IMG/VR virus record: IMGVR_UViG_3300046171_000074
Location: 1-33,497 of that record
Length of the DNA: 33,497 bases
Reading direction: 5' to 3' (one strand)
Source of the DNA: a virus
Of the stretch, positions 8,693 to 18,280 are shown in pieces; position 1 is the stretch's first letter; each line of letters starts with the position of its first letter. A program made the translations under genes and the position numbers. The notes beneath the pieces were generated by a model. It was not told the DNA's origin. It saw nothing but the letters and a program-made list of their open reading frames with translations, and made no database searches.

Positions 8693-11600
8693 TCCATACA
8701 ATAGTTCAAATAAAGCTACTCAACAATCTTTTTGGCAAGACACACAAGATGTTATAAATCATAGTTGGTATGGTCAATATGTACAAAAAGAAGATTTAAT
8801 ATATCAGTTAGGAGTTAATACTGACTATAAAGATAATGACTATGATTGGAAACAAAACAATGATGGTTATCAAGAACAAACAGAATGGATGGCAGAGCAA
8901 TCAATACTAAACAAAGAACATCATGATGCTCTTAAACTGCATATAGACTTAAATAAAGAACGTGCATTACGTATGGGTAATACAGATAGAATATGGGGAC
9001 CAGCACTACTTGGCTCTTTATTCGATCCATTAACTTATACACCTATACCTTTTGTAAAAGGATTAGGCTTTACAAAAGCATTTGTTAGAGGTGGAGCTAT
9101 ATCAGCAGGTTCAGTAGGAGCTACAGAGATAGTAAGACATAACTACGATCCACTAGCTACTAATGAACAAACCATAGCTTATGTATCTTCTGCTGGTTTA
9201 TTTGGTGGTATTTTTTCTGGTATCCCTGCTGTATACAGAGCAGGTGTTAAAGCAAAACAAGAAAGAGCATCTAAGTTTCAAGCTAAATCTGAAAGAGAAA
9301 CATTAGATTTTTATATGGAAAAACACAACGAAATTGAAGGTGGTATACCACTTGATTTTAGTATTGATGGAAAAACTATTAAGCGCGGATACACAGGACA
9401 TACAAAAACATACAATACAAAAACTGGAGATAAAACTACTGTAGATCCAGCAGATATTATGACATCTGTAATGGCTAATAATAAAAGAAAAGTTTCAGAA
9501 GACTTAATAGAATACAATCCAGTTAAATATTATCTAAAAGATGGTGAAGAATTTATAGATATTGATGAAGTATTTATAAAAAATCAATTCGTTAAATTTA
9601 AAAACGGAGAAGCTATAGATGGTATACCAGATCAATTAAGAACAGTAATTAAAAATGAGAATGATTTTGTAAACTTTTTTATCAAAAAAGAAATTATAAG
9701 AGAAACAGACAACACATGGAAGATAGGAAAAAATTATAAAGCAAACGAAGAAAGATTAAGCACAGCTACAGCAGCAGAAATAATAGAAGTAGGACTAACT
9801 GACTTTAGTGTAGAATCTGGTAATGTACCTATACTGTCTTTTTTATCAGAACAGTTAGACAAAACAACACCTCTTGGTCGTGTTAGTAAACTATTTAGAA
9901 AAAATAATAAAGTTTATCAAAAGTTAAATAAAAGCATACATTTATTAGTAGGTGATTATGGTGTAAAACATAGGTTTGCTAAACGAGGTATAGCTATAAA
10001 TCGTTCAGTATTACTTAATAGAGATATTAAATGGGGACACGCAACTAATACTTTAAGGATAGATTTAGATAAAGCATACAATTTGTATGTTACTGGCAGC
10101 AGAAGTCAAGATGCGTCAGTATCTAATCCACTTCTCGGAACTGCATTAGACTTAGTTAACAAAGAACAAAACAATAAAGCAATATTAAAAGATGCAGGTA
10201 TACAGCTTAATAGAAAAATAAACCCTAACGATCAACTTAATACTGAAATAACTAGAAAAGAGTTTCAAAGTTTAATTAGTAAATTACAAGCAGATGATGT
10301 TAGATATCAAAAAGCATTAGAAAATGCTCCTACACCAGAAGCAAGAGAAGCACTAGAAAACGGAGTAAGAAGTATAAGACAGTTTTACAAAGAGTTTGAT
10401 GATGAAATGGTCAAACTAGAAATGAAACCAACTAAACAAAAAATAGAAAAACTAAGACAAGAAAAAAAAGACAAGATAAAACAATTACAAATTAAAGAAA
10501 AAAATGCAACTTCAAAAGAAAAACAACAAATATATTCAAGACTTAAAAATGAATACAAAGATGATGTGATAGAAGCAGATGCAATGTTAGAAGAAATAGA
10601 TACAATGGCACCTGCAAACGAAAAAGCACACAACTATTTTCATAGGATGTGGGATATAGAAAACATCATGAAAAATGAAGAAGCATTTAAAAACAGATTA
10701 TATCAAGCATTTGAAGATAGTATTGATTTCTCAAAAATAAAACTAAAGAAGAATCAAACACAAGACCAATACCTAGTAGATAGAGTAGAAGAAGCATTTG
10801 ATAATATTATTGGACATGAATCTTCATTTAGCGACAGTATGAATATTGTTGAATATGCTGGTAAAAAAAGAATTAGACCATTGATGCACAGATCAATAGA
10901 AGTTCCTAATTCATTCTTTATGGATGTAGATGGAGTAGATTACATATTGACAGACAGTTTAGGTATTGCAATGCATTACAAAAACAACATGGGTACTGCA
11001 ATAGAAATGACCAGAGAGTTTGGTGATAGAAATGGTAGAAAACTTAGACGTGATTTAGAAGAATTAATAGCTGATGAAATAGATATAAAAGATGAGGGCG
11101 GTCTTATTAAAGGCACAGCAACAGAGTTAAAAAGAAAAATTACTGGTAAAGGTCCAGATACATTAGGTGACTTAAATACTGTATTAAATACATTTGAAGA
11201 TACTGTAATGCAAATGTATGGAGTTAATAATACATTAGATCCGATGTCATATAACAAAAGATTTGTTGAAGCACTTAAGAATGCAACATCATTATCTACA
11301 ATGGGTTCTGTATTACCTACATCTCTTACTGAAATAGCTAGACCTGTTGTCGTTCATGGCTTTGCAAAAATAGGATTAATGGGAGCTGGTGGAGATTTAG
11401 GTAAAGCATATCGCTCCTTATCTACTGAAGTTATGGAACAAGTTAGAGACCAAGCTAGTTGGATATATACTCATATGGAATTGCAAATGCAAGGTGGTGC
11501 TATGGAAAGATTTGTTGCTAATGATTTAGGAGCAACATCTCAAGTAGGAATATTTTCTGGTGTATCTAATTTTTTAAGGTCAGCACAAAAACCATTTTAT

Positions 11601-12644
11601 TATTTAAATGGATTAACACCTTATACCATTGCAATGAAAAGGTTTTCTGCTGGTGTATCTGTTCATAGATTTATAGAAGATTCAATTAGTTTAGCTAATG
11701 GAACTATTAACAAAGAGGGAGCAGAAAGACTAGCTAGTCATGGTATAAATAAACGTACTGCTAATATGATTAAAAAACTATCTGATGATGGTGTTATTGA
11801 AACAGTATCTAAAGATGGAAGAATGCCACTCTATCTGGCTAATGCTGGTATGTGGGGAAAAACCAAAGGTGGTCGTGAAGCTGCAAGAATACTTAGGATG
11901 GCTGTTAGATCAGATGTAGAAAGAACAATTATAACACCAAATCTTACAGATAAATTTAATATGATGCATGGTGTTATTAGAATAAATAACGACAAAGTAG
12001 CAGACTTTTTAACTAGCAGTAAAGGAGCTAGATTTTTTGCAAAAGCAATGGGCGGTGGACAGTTTGTTAAAACTGCACGTGGAGCTAAATTTGAAAATGC
12101 TTGGTTGACTATGCCATTACAGTTTTATTCGTGGGTAGTTGCAGCACAAAGAAAATTACTTATGTCAGGATTATCTGGACGAGATAAAGCATTTATATCA
12201 GGCAGTATGTATGCCATGTTATGGGCTGATTTTGGTAATAAAATAAAAAATCCATATCATAGTGATAAAGAATACGAAGAAAGACTGCTTTTAGCTTTTG
12301 AAAATAGTGGAGTTGCAGCAGGATTTAGTGATATAAATAGGATGGTAGAAAGTGTTACTAGCGCAGAGCATGGAATTAGACCATATACAGGTATGGAACA
12401 GCCATATGGAGAGCCAGAAGCCCATGATGCTTATAAGGTACTTCTTGGTGCAGGACCTAGCAATGTGTTAGACTTATATAAGGCATTTGATACAGGTACA
12501 GAATATGACCAAAAATATGCAATTAGGAGGATGTTACCTTTACAAAATTTATGGTGGTTTAAATGGGCAACAAGAATGTTAACAGACGAGGCACATCCAT
12601 ATGATCCTATTATTGAACCATTATTGGATATAGAAAGAAGATGA
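8685..12644 (+). CDS. Internal virion protein, T7 gp16-like (DNA ejection)
   Basis: At 1,319 residues it is the longest gene and almost exactly the size of T7 gp16 (1,318), and it follows the gp15-like gene. Hydrophobic Gly/Ala segments lie near residues 105-190 (PIPFVKGLGFTKAFVRGGAIS, SSAGLFGGIFSGIPAVYRAG). A Lys/Glu-rich coiled coil lies near 560-650, and Gly/Met-rich stretches fill the last third. I do not see the N-terminal lytic transglycosylase domain that T7 gp16 carries. The family crosses the inner membrane during infection and helps pull in the genome. Confidence 0.78.
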   Translation: MANPYNSSNKATQQSFWQDTQDVINHSWYGQYVQKEDLIYQLGVNTDYKDNDYDWKQNNDGYQEQTEWMAEQSILNKEHHDALKLHIDLNKERALRMGNTDRIWGPALLGSLFDPLTYTPIPFVKGLGFTKAFVRGGAISAGSVGATEIVRHNYDPLATNEQTIAYVSSAGLFGGIFSGIPAVYRAGVKAKQERASKFQAKSERETLDFYMEKHNEIEGGIPLDFSIDGKTIKRGYTGHTKTYNTKTGDKTTVDPADIMTSVMANNKRKVSEDLIEYNPVKYYLKDGEEFIDIDEVFIKNQFVKFKNGEAIDGIPDQLRTVIKNENDFVNFFIKKEIIRETDNTWKIGKNYKANEERLSTATAAEIIEVGLTDFSVESGNVPILSFLSEQLDKTTPLGRVSKLFRKNNKVYQKLNKSIHLLVGDYGVKHRFAKRGIAINRSVLLNRDIKWGHATNTLRIDLDKAYNLYVTGSRSQDASVSNPLLGTALDLVNKEQNNKAILKDAGIQLNRKINPNDQLNTEITRKEFQSLISKLQADDVRYQKALENAPTPEAREALENGVRSIRQFYKEFDDEMVKLEMKPTKQKIEKLRQEKKDKIKQLQIKEKNATSKEKQQIYSRLKNEYKDDVIEADAMLEEIDTMAPANEKAHNYFHRMWDIENIMKNEEAFKNRLYQAFEDSIDFSKIKLKKNQTQDQYLVDRVEEAFDNIIGHESSFSDSMNIVEYAGKKRIRPLMHRSIEVPNSFFMDVDGVDYILTDSLGIAMHYKNNMGTAIEMTREFGDRNGRKLRRDLEELIADEIDIKDEGGLIKGTATELKRKITGKGPDTLGDLNTVLNTFEDTVMQMYGVNNTLDPMSYNKRFVEALKNATSLSTMGSVLPTSLTEIARPVVVHGFAKIGLMGAGGDLGKAYRSLSTEVMEQVRDQASWIYTHMELQMQGGAMERFVANDLGATSQVGIFSGVSNFLRSAQKPFYYLNGLTPYTIAMKRFSAGVSVHRFIEDSISLANGTINKEGAERLASHGINKRTANMIKKLSDDGVIETVSKDGRMPLYLANAGMWGKTKGGREAARILRMAVRSDVERTIITPNLTDKFNMMHGVIRINNDKVADFLTSSKGARFFAKAMGGGQFVKTARGAKFENAWLTMPLQFYSWVVAAQRKLLMSGLSGRDKAFISGSMYAMLWADFGNKIKNPYHSDKEYEERLLLAFENSGVAAGFSDINRMVESVTSAEHGIRPYTGMEQPYGEPEAHDAYKVLLGAGPSNVLDLYKAFDTGTEYDQKYAIRRMLPLQNLWWFKWATRMLTDEAHPYDPIIEPLLDIERR

Positions 12645-13507
12645 CAATAGTAACAGCAAAAAACACTCCTAGAGTGACATATACAGCAACAGCGAATCAA
12701 ACAGCTTTTACCATACCGTTTGAGTTTTTTACCACAAGTGACATAAAAGTATATAATGGTACGAGTTTACTTACGTATAATGCAAGTCCAAGCTCAACAT
12801 CCCAGTATTCTATTACTGGTACTGCTTCTGCTAGTGATAGTGCTTTTGAGTTTGGTTCTGGCGGTACTGTTACTCTCGGTAGTACTGGGGCTAGTGTTGG
12901 CGATATCATCACTATTATTCGTGATATTTCCATAGAAAGAACAACAGATTTTCCAGTATCTGGATCGTTTGATGTAACTTCCCTTAACACAGATTTAGAT
13001 AAAATATATGCAAAATTAGCTGATATTGACCAACAGTCAGATAGATCAGTTAAATTATTAGATACAGATTCAATATCTGCAACAGTAACACTACCTGCAA
13101 AAGCAAGTAGAGCATCTAAAGTAATGACATTTACATCCGATGGTGATGTAGAAACTACCATAAACTCTGTAGATGTAACCACAATTGCTGGAATATCTAG
13201 CGATGTAACTACTGTATCTGGTATTGCTAGCAATGTTACATCTGTTGCTAGTAATTCAAGTAATATAAATACAGTAGCTGGAGCTATTTCTAATGTAAAT
13301 ACTGTAGGAGGCATATCTTCTGATGTAACAACAGTAGCTGGCATTTCATCAAATGTAACTACTGTAGCTGGTAAAGCCTCACTCATTACATCTGACTTTG
13401 TAGCTGATATGTCATTGGTTACTTCTGATTTTGTAACAGATATGAATTTAGTTACAGCAGACTTTATATCTGATGTTAATACACTTAGCAACTACAGATA
13501 TTGTTAA
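12641..13507 (+). CDS. Tail fibre protein, N-terminal part (T7 gp17 N-domain), broken by a frameshift
   Basis: Residues 1-150 are a T7-type tail-fibre N-terminal domain: VTYTATANQTAFTIPFEF, later GDIITIIRDISIERTTDF and LNTDLDKIYAKLADIDQQSDR. This domain anchors the fibre to the tail. Short repeats of the type SSNVTTVAGIS follow, as in trimeric fibre shafts. The frame ends by chance after DVNTL; dropping one A at 13487 continues as ATTDIVNDLNLLATSDF in the next frame, giving 796 residues to 15032. The start overlaps the previous stop (ATGA). Confidence 0.85.
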   Translation: MTIVTAKNTPRVTYTATANQTAFTIPFEFFTTSDIKVYNGTSLLTYNASPSSTSQYSITGTASASDSAFEFGSGGTVTLGSTGASVGDIITIIRDISIERTTDFPVSGSFDVTSLNTDLDKIYAKLADIDQQSDRSVKLLDTDSISATVTLPAKASRASKVMTFTSDGDVETTINSVDVTTIAGISSDVTTVSGIASNVTSVASNSSNINTVAGAISNVNTVGGISSDVTTVAGISSNVTTVAGKASLITSDFVADMSLVTSDFVTDMNLVTADFISDVNTLSNYRYC

Positions 13508-14520
13508 TGACCTGAACTTATTAGCAACCTCTGACTTTGTATCAGATTTAAATCAGTTAGCAACAAGCGATTTTGTAAGTGATTTAAATGCTCTTGAGGC
13601 AATAAAAGCTAATGTTACATCTGTAGCTAACAACGAATCTAATATTAATGCAGCAGTTAGTAACGCTTCTAATATAAATTCAGCAGTATCAAATGCAAGT
13701 AACATTAATAGTGTTGCTGGTAACTCTACAAATATAAATGCAGTTGCTGGAAATGAAACAAACATTAATGCAGTAAACAGCAATGCATCTAATATAAATA
13801 CTGTAGCTGGTGCTAATTCAAATATTACAACAGTTGCAGGAAGTATTAGTAATGTTAATACTGTTGCAACAAATTTAAGTGGTGTTAATGATTTTGCAGA
13901 CAGATACAGAGTAGTAACATCAGATCCATCATCAAATAACGATTCTGGAGACTTAATATATAACACGACATCTAACTCGCTTAAGGTTTATACAGGTAGT
14001 ACGTTTGCAACTATTAATACATCTGGTGGACTTTCAAATATATCTGAAGATACAACACCACAATTAGGTGGTAACTTAGATGCTGACTCAAACAACATAA
14101 CAAACTTAGGCACAGTAAATACACATACAATTCCAGGTGGTACAGGCACATTTGCACTTACATCTGATTTAACATTTACTACATCATCAACAGATACCTT
14201 AACGAATAAAACAATAAACACCGCATCTAATACTATTACTATAGTAGAAGCAGATATATCGGATCTTGGATCATATATAACTGCTAGCTCAACAGATACA
14301 TTAACTAATAAATCTGGAAACGTAAGTATGTTTACCAATGATTCAGCTTACATTACAGCTTCATCATCAGACACGCTTACCAATAAAGCAGGAAGCAACA
14401 GTCAATGGACTAACGATGCAGGATATATTACAGCTTCATCAACAAATACACTTACCAATAAATCAGGCAACATATCTCAGTGGACTAATGATTCAGGTTA
14501 TATAACAGGTGTAACTGCTG
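13190..14520 (+). repeat. Coding repeats in the tail-fibre shaft
   Basis: Degenerate short repeats encode SNINTVAG-like units from about 13190 to 13880, two near-identical ATSDFVSDLN units lie at about 13525-13590, and three 78-base units lie at about 14280-14520. They are protein repeats, not a CRISPR array. Confidence 0.8.
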
Positions 14521-15032
14521 GTACTGGTATAGATGTATCAGGAACAACTATAAGTATTGAAGCTGATTTAAGAGAGGGTGGTACTACTTCTGATAGATAT
14601 TGGGGTAATACTCACGATTATGTTTTTGCTGATGCATCTCATGGTTTGCGTTTCTATACTGCTGGTGCTGAAGAAATGCGATTAGAAGATGATGGCGACT
14701 TACATGTAGATGGAGATGTTATTGCTTTCTCAACTACAGTTTCTGATGTTGCATTAAAGTCTGATATACAAATGATACCTAATGCACTAGACAAGATAGA
14801 TGAAGTCAGAGGTGTTACATTTACAAGACACAATGGACAGAAGTCAGCAGGTATTATTGCACAAGAATTAGAAAAAGTTTTACCAGAAGCAGTCAGGGAA
14901 AAAACCCTTAAACTTGTAGATGGAAAAACCTACAAGACAGTAGAGTATGACGCAATTCATGGACTTTTAATTAACTGTATAAAAGAGTTAAAAGATCAAA
15001 TTAAGGAATTGAAAGATGGCTTTACAAAGTAG
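13473..15032 (+). CDS. Tail fibre protein, C-terminal part with S74 self-cleaving chaperone domain
   Basis: Real coding begins at about 13488. The frame has ATSDFVSDLN repeats, then many seven-to-ten-residue SNINAVAGN-type repeats, then three 26-residue repeats at 14280-14520 (DTLTNKSGN, QWTNDSGYITA). It ends in a Peptidase_S74 intramolecular chaperone from residue 424: SDVALK holds the Ser-Lys pair (S424, K429, five apart as in endosialidases), followed by GIIAQELEKVLPEAV and a coiled coil. The family trimerises and folds the fibre, then cuts itself off. It recognises the host receptor. Confidence 0.88.
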   Translation: MLIHLATTDIVNDLNLLATSDFVSDLNQLATSDFVSDLNALEAIKANVTSVANNESNINAAVSNASNINSAVSNASNINSVAGNSTNINAVAGNETNINAVNSNASNINTVAGANSNITTVAGSISNVNTVATNLSGVNDFADRYRVVTSDPSSNNDSGDLIYNTTSNSLKVYTGSTFATINTSGGLSNISEDTTPQLGGNLDADSNNITNLGTVNTHTIPGGTGTFALTSDLTFTTSSTDTLTNKTINTASNTITIVEADISDLGSYITASSTDTLTNKSGNVSMFTNDSAYITASSSDTLTNKAGSNSQWTNDAGYITASSTNTLTNKSGNISQWTNDSGYITGVTAGTGIDVSGTTISIEADLREGGTTSDRYWGNTHDYVFADASHGLRFYTAGAEEMRLEDDGDLHVDGDVIAFSTTVSDVALKSDIQMIPNALDKIDEVRGVTFTRHNGQKSAGIIAQELEKVLPEAVREKTLKLVDGKTYKTVEYDAIHGLLINCIKELKDQIKELKDGFTK

Positions 15033-15639
15033 TGGTCAAATAAAACTAAGTGAAATAGCTACAGAATTTGGTGGCACAGCACCACATTCAATGTCAGAGT
15101 ATTATGCTGGTGGTACTAATGTTCCATCTGGAACAGGTAGCATACCTACATCAGGTGAGATACAACTAGCAGCAGACTTTTATGGCACAGCTGCATCAAC
15201 TGTTGCTCTAAATGCAACAATAACTATTGGTACAGTGAATCAAAAAATTAGTAGCACAGATAGATATGGCTTTTTATCAAGTCAAAATGTTCAAGAAAAT
15301 ACAAGTAATTATGGAAGTATTAACAATAGTACATTTACAGCAACAGGTAGCTCAAATACAGTCACGATAGTCCAAGCATATTTTGCTGATAGTACAACAA
15401 ATGCAAATTTTGTTGATTCTTGGAAATTTACATTTACAGGAATAGCAGGTGATGTGTATAGTCATCCTCACCCTATATTTTCTCATATCTTGATAGGTAA
15501 TCACCAACTAAATTACAGCTCATTTTCTATTGCATTTAACACTAATGGTTTTACAAATTTTAGTATAAACTTGCCAAATAATAGTCAAACTAACTATATG
15601 GGTACGAGTGGCACACAAACAATTCAGATAGTGTTATGA
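15016..15639 (+). CDS. Fibre-associated or adhesin-like protein
   Basis: The protein has 207 residues. The first 60 (MALQSSGQIKLSEIATEFGG, then PHSMSEYYAGG and VPSGTGSIPTSGEIQLAADFYG) form a module common at the start of marine phage tail-fibre or adhesin proteins. The rest is rich in Ser, Thr and Asn, like a beta-structured receptor-binding tip. It overlaps the fibre gene by 17 bases and the next gene by ATGA. It probably adds to or decorates the tail fibre; a direct role in host binding is inference. Confidence 0.65.
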   Translation: MALQSSGQIKLSEIATEFGGTAPHSMSEYYAGGTNVPSGTGSIPTSGEIQLAADFYGTAASTVALNATITIGTVNQKISSTDRYGFLSSQNVQENTSNYGSINNSTFTATGSSNTVTIVQAYFADSTTNANFVDSWKFTFTGIAGDVYSHPHPIFSHILIGNHQLNYSSFSIAFNTNGFTNFSINLPNNSQTNYMGTSGTQTIQIVL

Positions 15640-16133
15640 GTTATACATTTACAGAAGTAAACACTTTTCCAATAGATTCTACATTTGATTCTTTATATGC
15701 AGACAGTCTTGCAGATTTAGAAAGTGGAACAGTAGTATTTGATAGTGGATTTACAGCAGATGAAAAGAAAGCAAGAATAATAAAATTAATGAATGGGCAA
15801 AACTACCATGATATGAAAAATATTATTATAGCTAAAGATGAAACTATTTGTATGTATGTTCAAGGAAAGTATGTAGATAATACTTACACATGGGCAAATG
15901 CTTTAGTAGGCAGAATAAACAATAGTAAAGCATGGACATGGTCATCTGAATTTCATGAAGCAAACAAAGAGTGGATTCAATCATTAGGTGGTACTAAGTT
16001 TGCATTAGAGTGCATTAAAGATTCTAGAATTGATACCTACTTTACTGCTGGAACAAATGCTGGAGTGTTTTTAGGTACGCTTACTACAGAACACTTAGAT
16101 GATAATATGAAAAAAATGACATGGGAGTATTAA
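15636..16133 (+). CDS. Unknown protein after the fibre genes
   Basis: The protein has 165 residues, with no family I can name firmly. It has no signal or membrane segment. Its second half (ALVGRINNSKAWTWSSEFHEANKEWIQSLGG, then KFALECIKDSRIDTYF) alternates strands and helices in a way that could fit an acetyltransferase-like fold, but no binding motif is clear. It starts in ATGA overlap with the adhesin-like gene and overlaps the first desaturase by 13 bases. A fibre assembly or modification role is possible. Confidence 0.6.
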   Translation: MSYTFTEVNTFPIDSTFDSLYADSLADLESGTVVFDSGFTADEKKARIIKLMNGQNYHDMKNIIIAKDETICMYVQGKYVDNTYTWANALVGRINNSKAWTWSSEFHEANKEWIQSLGGTKFALECIKDSRIDTYFTAGTNAGVFLGTLTTEHLDDNMKKMTWEY

Positions 16134-16852
16134 CAGGTCTTTATTGGTTTTTCTTAGCAACAGTTCCTTACTGTTTGTATGTTTTAACATGGGAACAATT
16201 ATTAATATCTTATATTATGTTTTGGTTTTTGGGTGATTGTATACATGGATTATTCTTACATAGATATGCAGCACATAAATTATGGAATCCACCAGTCTGG
16301 TTACAAAATGTACTAACAATGTTTTCTGTAGGTAGTCTTACAGGAACACCAATAACATGGAGTGCTTGGCATAGAACTCATCATCACTATGCAGATACAC
16401 CTAAAGATCCTCATAGCCCTAGATATTGTTCAGTACCTTACATGATATTTATGAGCTATTACCACTATGCTGAACCTAAAAGATGCATAGATTTATTTAG
16501 AAATAAGTTTGTAGCTCATGTAACTAAGCATATAGGAATCTATGCTTTATCTATTAACTTGATATTGTTGTCGTTACTAGGTTTAGACATGTACTTATAT
16601 CTCTGGTTATTGCCAAGTGCTATGACTAATGCTATTACGAATTATGGGATTAACGTAATGTGCCATCAAGAAGATGGAATCAAGAATAGACCTATACTTT
16701 ATCCTTTGATATTTAATGAAACACACCACAAAAATCACCATATCAAACCGCAACTTAGATATTATAATTTTGATATTTGGGTTTCTCTTATAACTTTGTT
16801 AGGATGGACTAATGAAAGAAGCAAGAAAGATACAGCTATTAGCATTACTTAA
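16121..16852 (+). CDS. Fatty acid desaturase 1 (membrane di-iron, acyl-CoA or acyl-lipid type)
   Basis: The protein has 243 residues with all three histidine boxes of membrane desaturases: HRYAAH (47-52), HRTHHH (84-89, followed by DPHSP) and THHKNHH (201-207). Hydrophobic segments lie near 6-45, 60-80 and 137-175, so it should span the membrane with the di-iron site on the cytoplasmic side. It would insert a double bond into a fatty acyl chain using O2 and two electrons from a host donor such as ferredoxin; no donor gene is here. It is shorter than usual bacterial enzymes (about 300). It overlaps the next desaturase by 41 bases. Confidence 0.88.
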   Translation: MGVLTGLYWFFLATVPYCLYVLTWEQLLISYIMFWFLGDCIHGLFLHRYAAHKLWNPPVWLQNVLTMFSVGSLTGTPITWSAWHRTHHHYADTPKDPHSPRYCSVPYMIFMSYYHYAEPKRCIDLFRNKFVAHVTKHIGIYALSINLILLSLLGLDMYLYLWLLPSAMTNAITNYGINVMCHQEDGIKNRPILYPLIFNETHHKNHHIKPQLRYYNFDIWVSLITLLGWTNERSKKDTAISIT

Positions 16853-17558
16853 TACAATAATAGCTATTACAGGTTCAATAATGTTTCCTGAATATATTAT
16901 CTATGGGGTTGTTGCATGGTTTTTTGTCATGATATTTAGTGTCAATATTGCAATGCATAGGTTTGTATCTCATAGATCATTTGAAACTACACCATTTAAA
17001 ACAAAATTATTAAAATATTTATCAATACCATGTGCATTTGGTAGTCCTCTATCATGGACAGCTATGCATAGATATCATCACAAACATAGTGGCGGTCCTA
17101 AAGATAACGAGGCACCTCACAATATTGGTTATGTTAGAGCATGGCTTACATTATATGATCCTATAACTGTGCCTAAAACTATGGTAAAAGATATATTGCA
17201 AGATAAAGATTACATGTTTATTACGCGTAACTATTGGAAGATGTTACTAGGTTATGCTTTTATACTATATTTAATAAACCCAATTCTAGGTATATTTGCA
17301 TTTAGTTTTCCCGCAGCTTGTTGTTATCAGGCAGCTGGAGCATTTGCAGTCATACCTCATTCTAAAAAATTTGGTGGATATCTAGTAGTAGAACAAAGGA
17401 ATCATGATACATCTTACAATAGTATACTAGCTAGTTTATTATCATGGGGTGAGGGTTGGCATAACTATCATCACACTAAGTCAAAGGACTATAGACATGG
17501 ACACAAATGGTGGGAGTTAGATCCTCCTGCATTTTTTATAGAGAGAATATTTAAATGA
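16812..17558 (+). CDS. Fatty acid desaturase 2 (membrane di-iron)
   Basis: The protein has 248 residues. The boxes are HRFVSH (49-54), HRYHHKHS (86-92) and EGWHNYHH (214-221), all intact, with hydrophobic segments near 8-45, 65-82 and 145-180. The WHNYHH box and compact size are those of the delta-9-type desaturase family, and it clearly differs in sequence from its upstream neighbour, so this is not a recent duplication. The substrate cannot be told from sequence. It lies between fibre and holin-like genes, in the late unit. Its stop overlaps the next small gene in ATGA. Confidence 0.88.
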   Translation: MKEARKIQLLALLNTIIAITGSIMFPEYIIYGVVAWFFVMIFSVNIAMHRFVSHRSFETTPFKTKLLKYLSIPCAFGSPLSWTAMHRYHHKHSGGPKDNEAPHNIGYVRAWLTLYDPITVPKTMVKDILQDKDYMFITRNYWKMLLGYAFILYLINPILGIFAFSFPAACCYQAAGAFAVIPHSKKFGGYLVVEQRNHDTSYNSILASLLSWGEGWHNYHHTKSKDYRHGHKWWELDPPAFFIERIFK

Positions 17559-17719
17559 AGCAGGTAACAAACACACAGATAATGGAACAACTCCATCAAA
17601 TGGATAAAAGAATTATAAAGTTAGAAGAAAGAATGAACAAAGGTGTAGGAGCTGTATCAGTTATTGCATGGTTTGGAGGTATAGCTGCCATAGTTGGTGG
17701 TTATTTTTATAAATCATGA
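17555..17719 (+). CDS. Small one-span membrane protein (holin-like)
   Basis: This is a 54-residue gene. A charged helical N-terminal half (MEQLHQMDKRIIKLEERMNK) is followed by one hydrophobic segment at about 31-51 and a short basic end. That layout, coiled coil plus one membrane helix, is common in small phage holins and spanin-like partners. It starts in ATGA overlap with the desaturase and ends in ATGA overlap with the next membrane gene, so the three are translated together. Holin function is inference from shape and place. Confidence 0.65.
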   Translation: MKQVTNTQIMEQLHQMDKRIIKLEERMNKGVGAVSVIAWFGGIAAIVGGYFYKS

Positions 17720-18150
17720 TACCTATGGAGCTACTCTCAATGCTGACATCCACCATACTAGGTGGTGTGTTAAGCATTATGGCTCAACGTTCTAAAGACA
17801 GAGCCGAAGAACAAAAGATGCTCATGCAAAGAGCAGACTTTCAAGCACAACAGTTTGACAAAGCAAGAGAAGTAACCGATCAATTCACTAAGAATACTCG
17901 GCGATGGATTGCTTTGATGAGTGTGTTCGCCATACTCATTATTCCTAAACTGGCGCCATTTATAGATCCATCGCTACCGATTTATGTAGGATATGTTGAA
18001 ACAGTTCAACAAGGTTTCTGGATATTTGGTTCTGATACTGACATGACACAGTGGCAACCACTATCTGGATTAGTAATAACACCATTAGATACTCATGTGG
18101 TTAGCTCAATCATAGGACTATACTTTGGTGGCTCATTAGTTAGGAGGTAG
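17716..18150 (+). CDS. Membrane protein, probable holin or lysis-related
   Basis: The protein has 144 residues. A short hydrophobic N-terminus (about 3-22) is followed by a charged Gln/Arg/Lys-rich helix (25-60), then hydrophobic segments near 65-85 and 125-140. Proteins of this shape occur in marine phages near lysis genes. It may act with the preceding 54-residue protein, with which it overlaps. No catalytic motif is seen. The stop is followed closely by a gene with the ribosome site AGGAGG inside its own end. Confidence 0.6.
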   Translation: MIPMELLSMLTSTILGGVLSIMAQRSKDRAEEQKMLMQRADFQAQQFDKAREVTDQFTKNTRRWIALMSVFAILIIPKLAPFIDPSLPIYVGYVETVQQGFWIFGSDTDMTQWQPLSGLVITPLDTHVVSSIIGLYFGGSLVRR

Positions 18151-18151
18151 T

Positions 18152-18280
18152 ATGGCTAAACTATGTGCAAAAGGTAAGGCGGCAGCCAAAAGAAAATTTA
18201 AAAAGTATCCATCAGCATATGCCAACATGTATGCAGCAGGTATTTGCTCTGGAAGAATCAAACCTAAAAAGAAAAAGTAA
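18152..18280 (+). CDS. Small basic protein (42 aa), marine-phage family
   Basis: It begins MAKLCAKGKAAAKRKFKKYP and continues SAYANMYAAGICSG, ending in a Lys tail. It is strongly basic with two Cys. TAGGAGG precedes the ATG. Proteins of this pattern recur in marine cyanophages and pelagiphages next to the two following genes; their function is not known. The charge suggests binding to nucleic acid or virion packaging. Confidence 0.7.
   Translation: MAKLCAKGKAAAKRKFKKYPSAYANMYAAGICSGRIKPKKKK

Noticed and set aside
12697-13491. 264-codon antisense frame opposite the tail fibre
   Set aside because: It mirrors the repeated Val/Thr/Ser codons of the fibre shaft and lacks a ribosome site; the plus strand has a recognised domain.
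13190-14520. Repeat array resembling CRISPR
   Set aside because: Repeats are degenerate, contiguous without spacers and in frame with fibre protein repeats.
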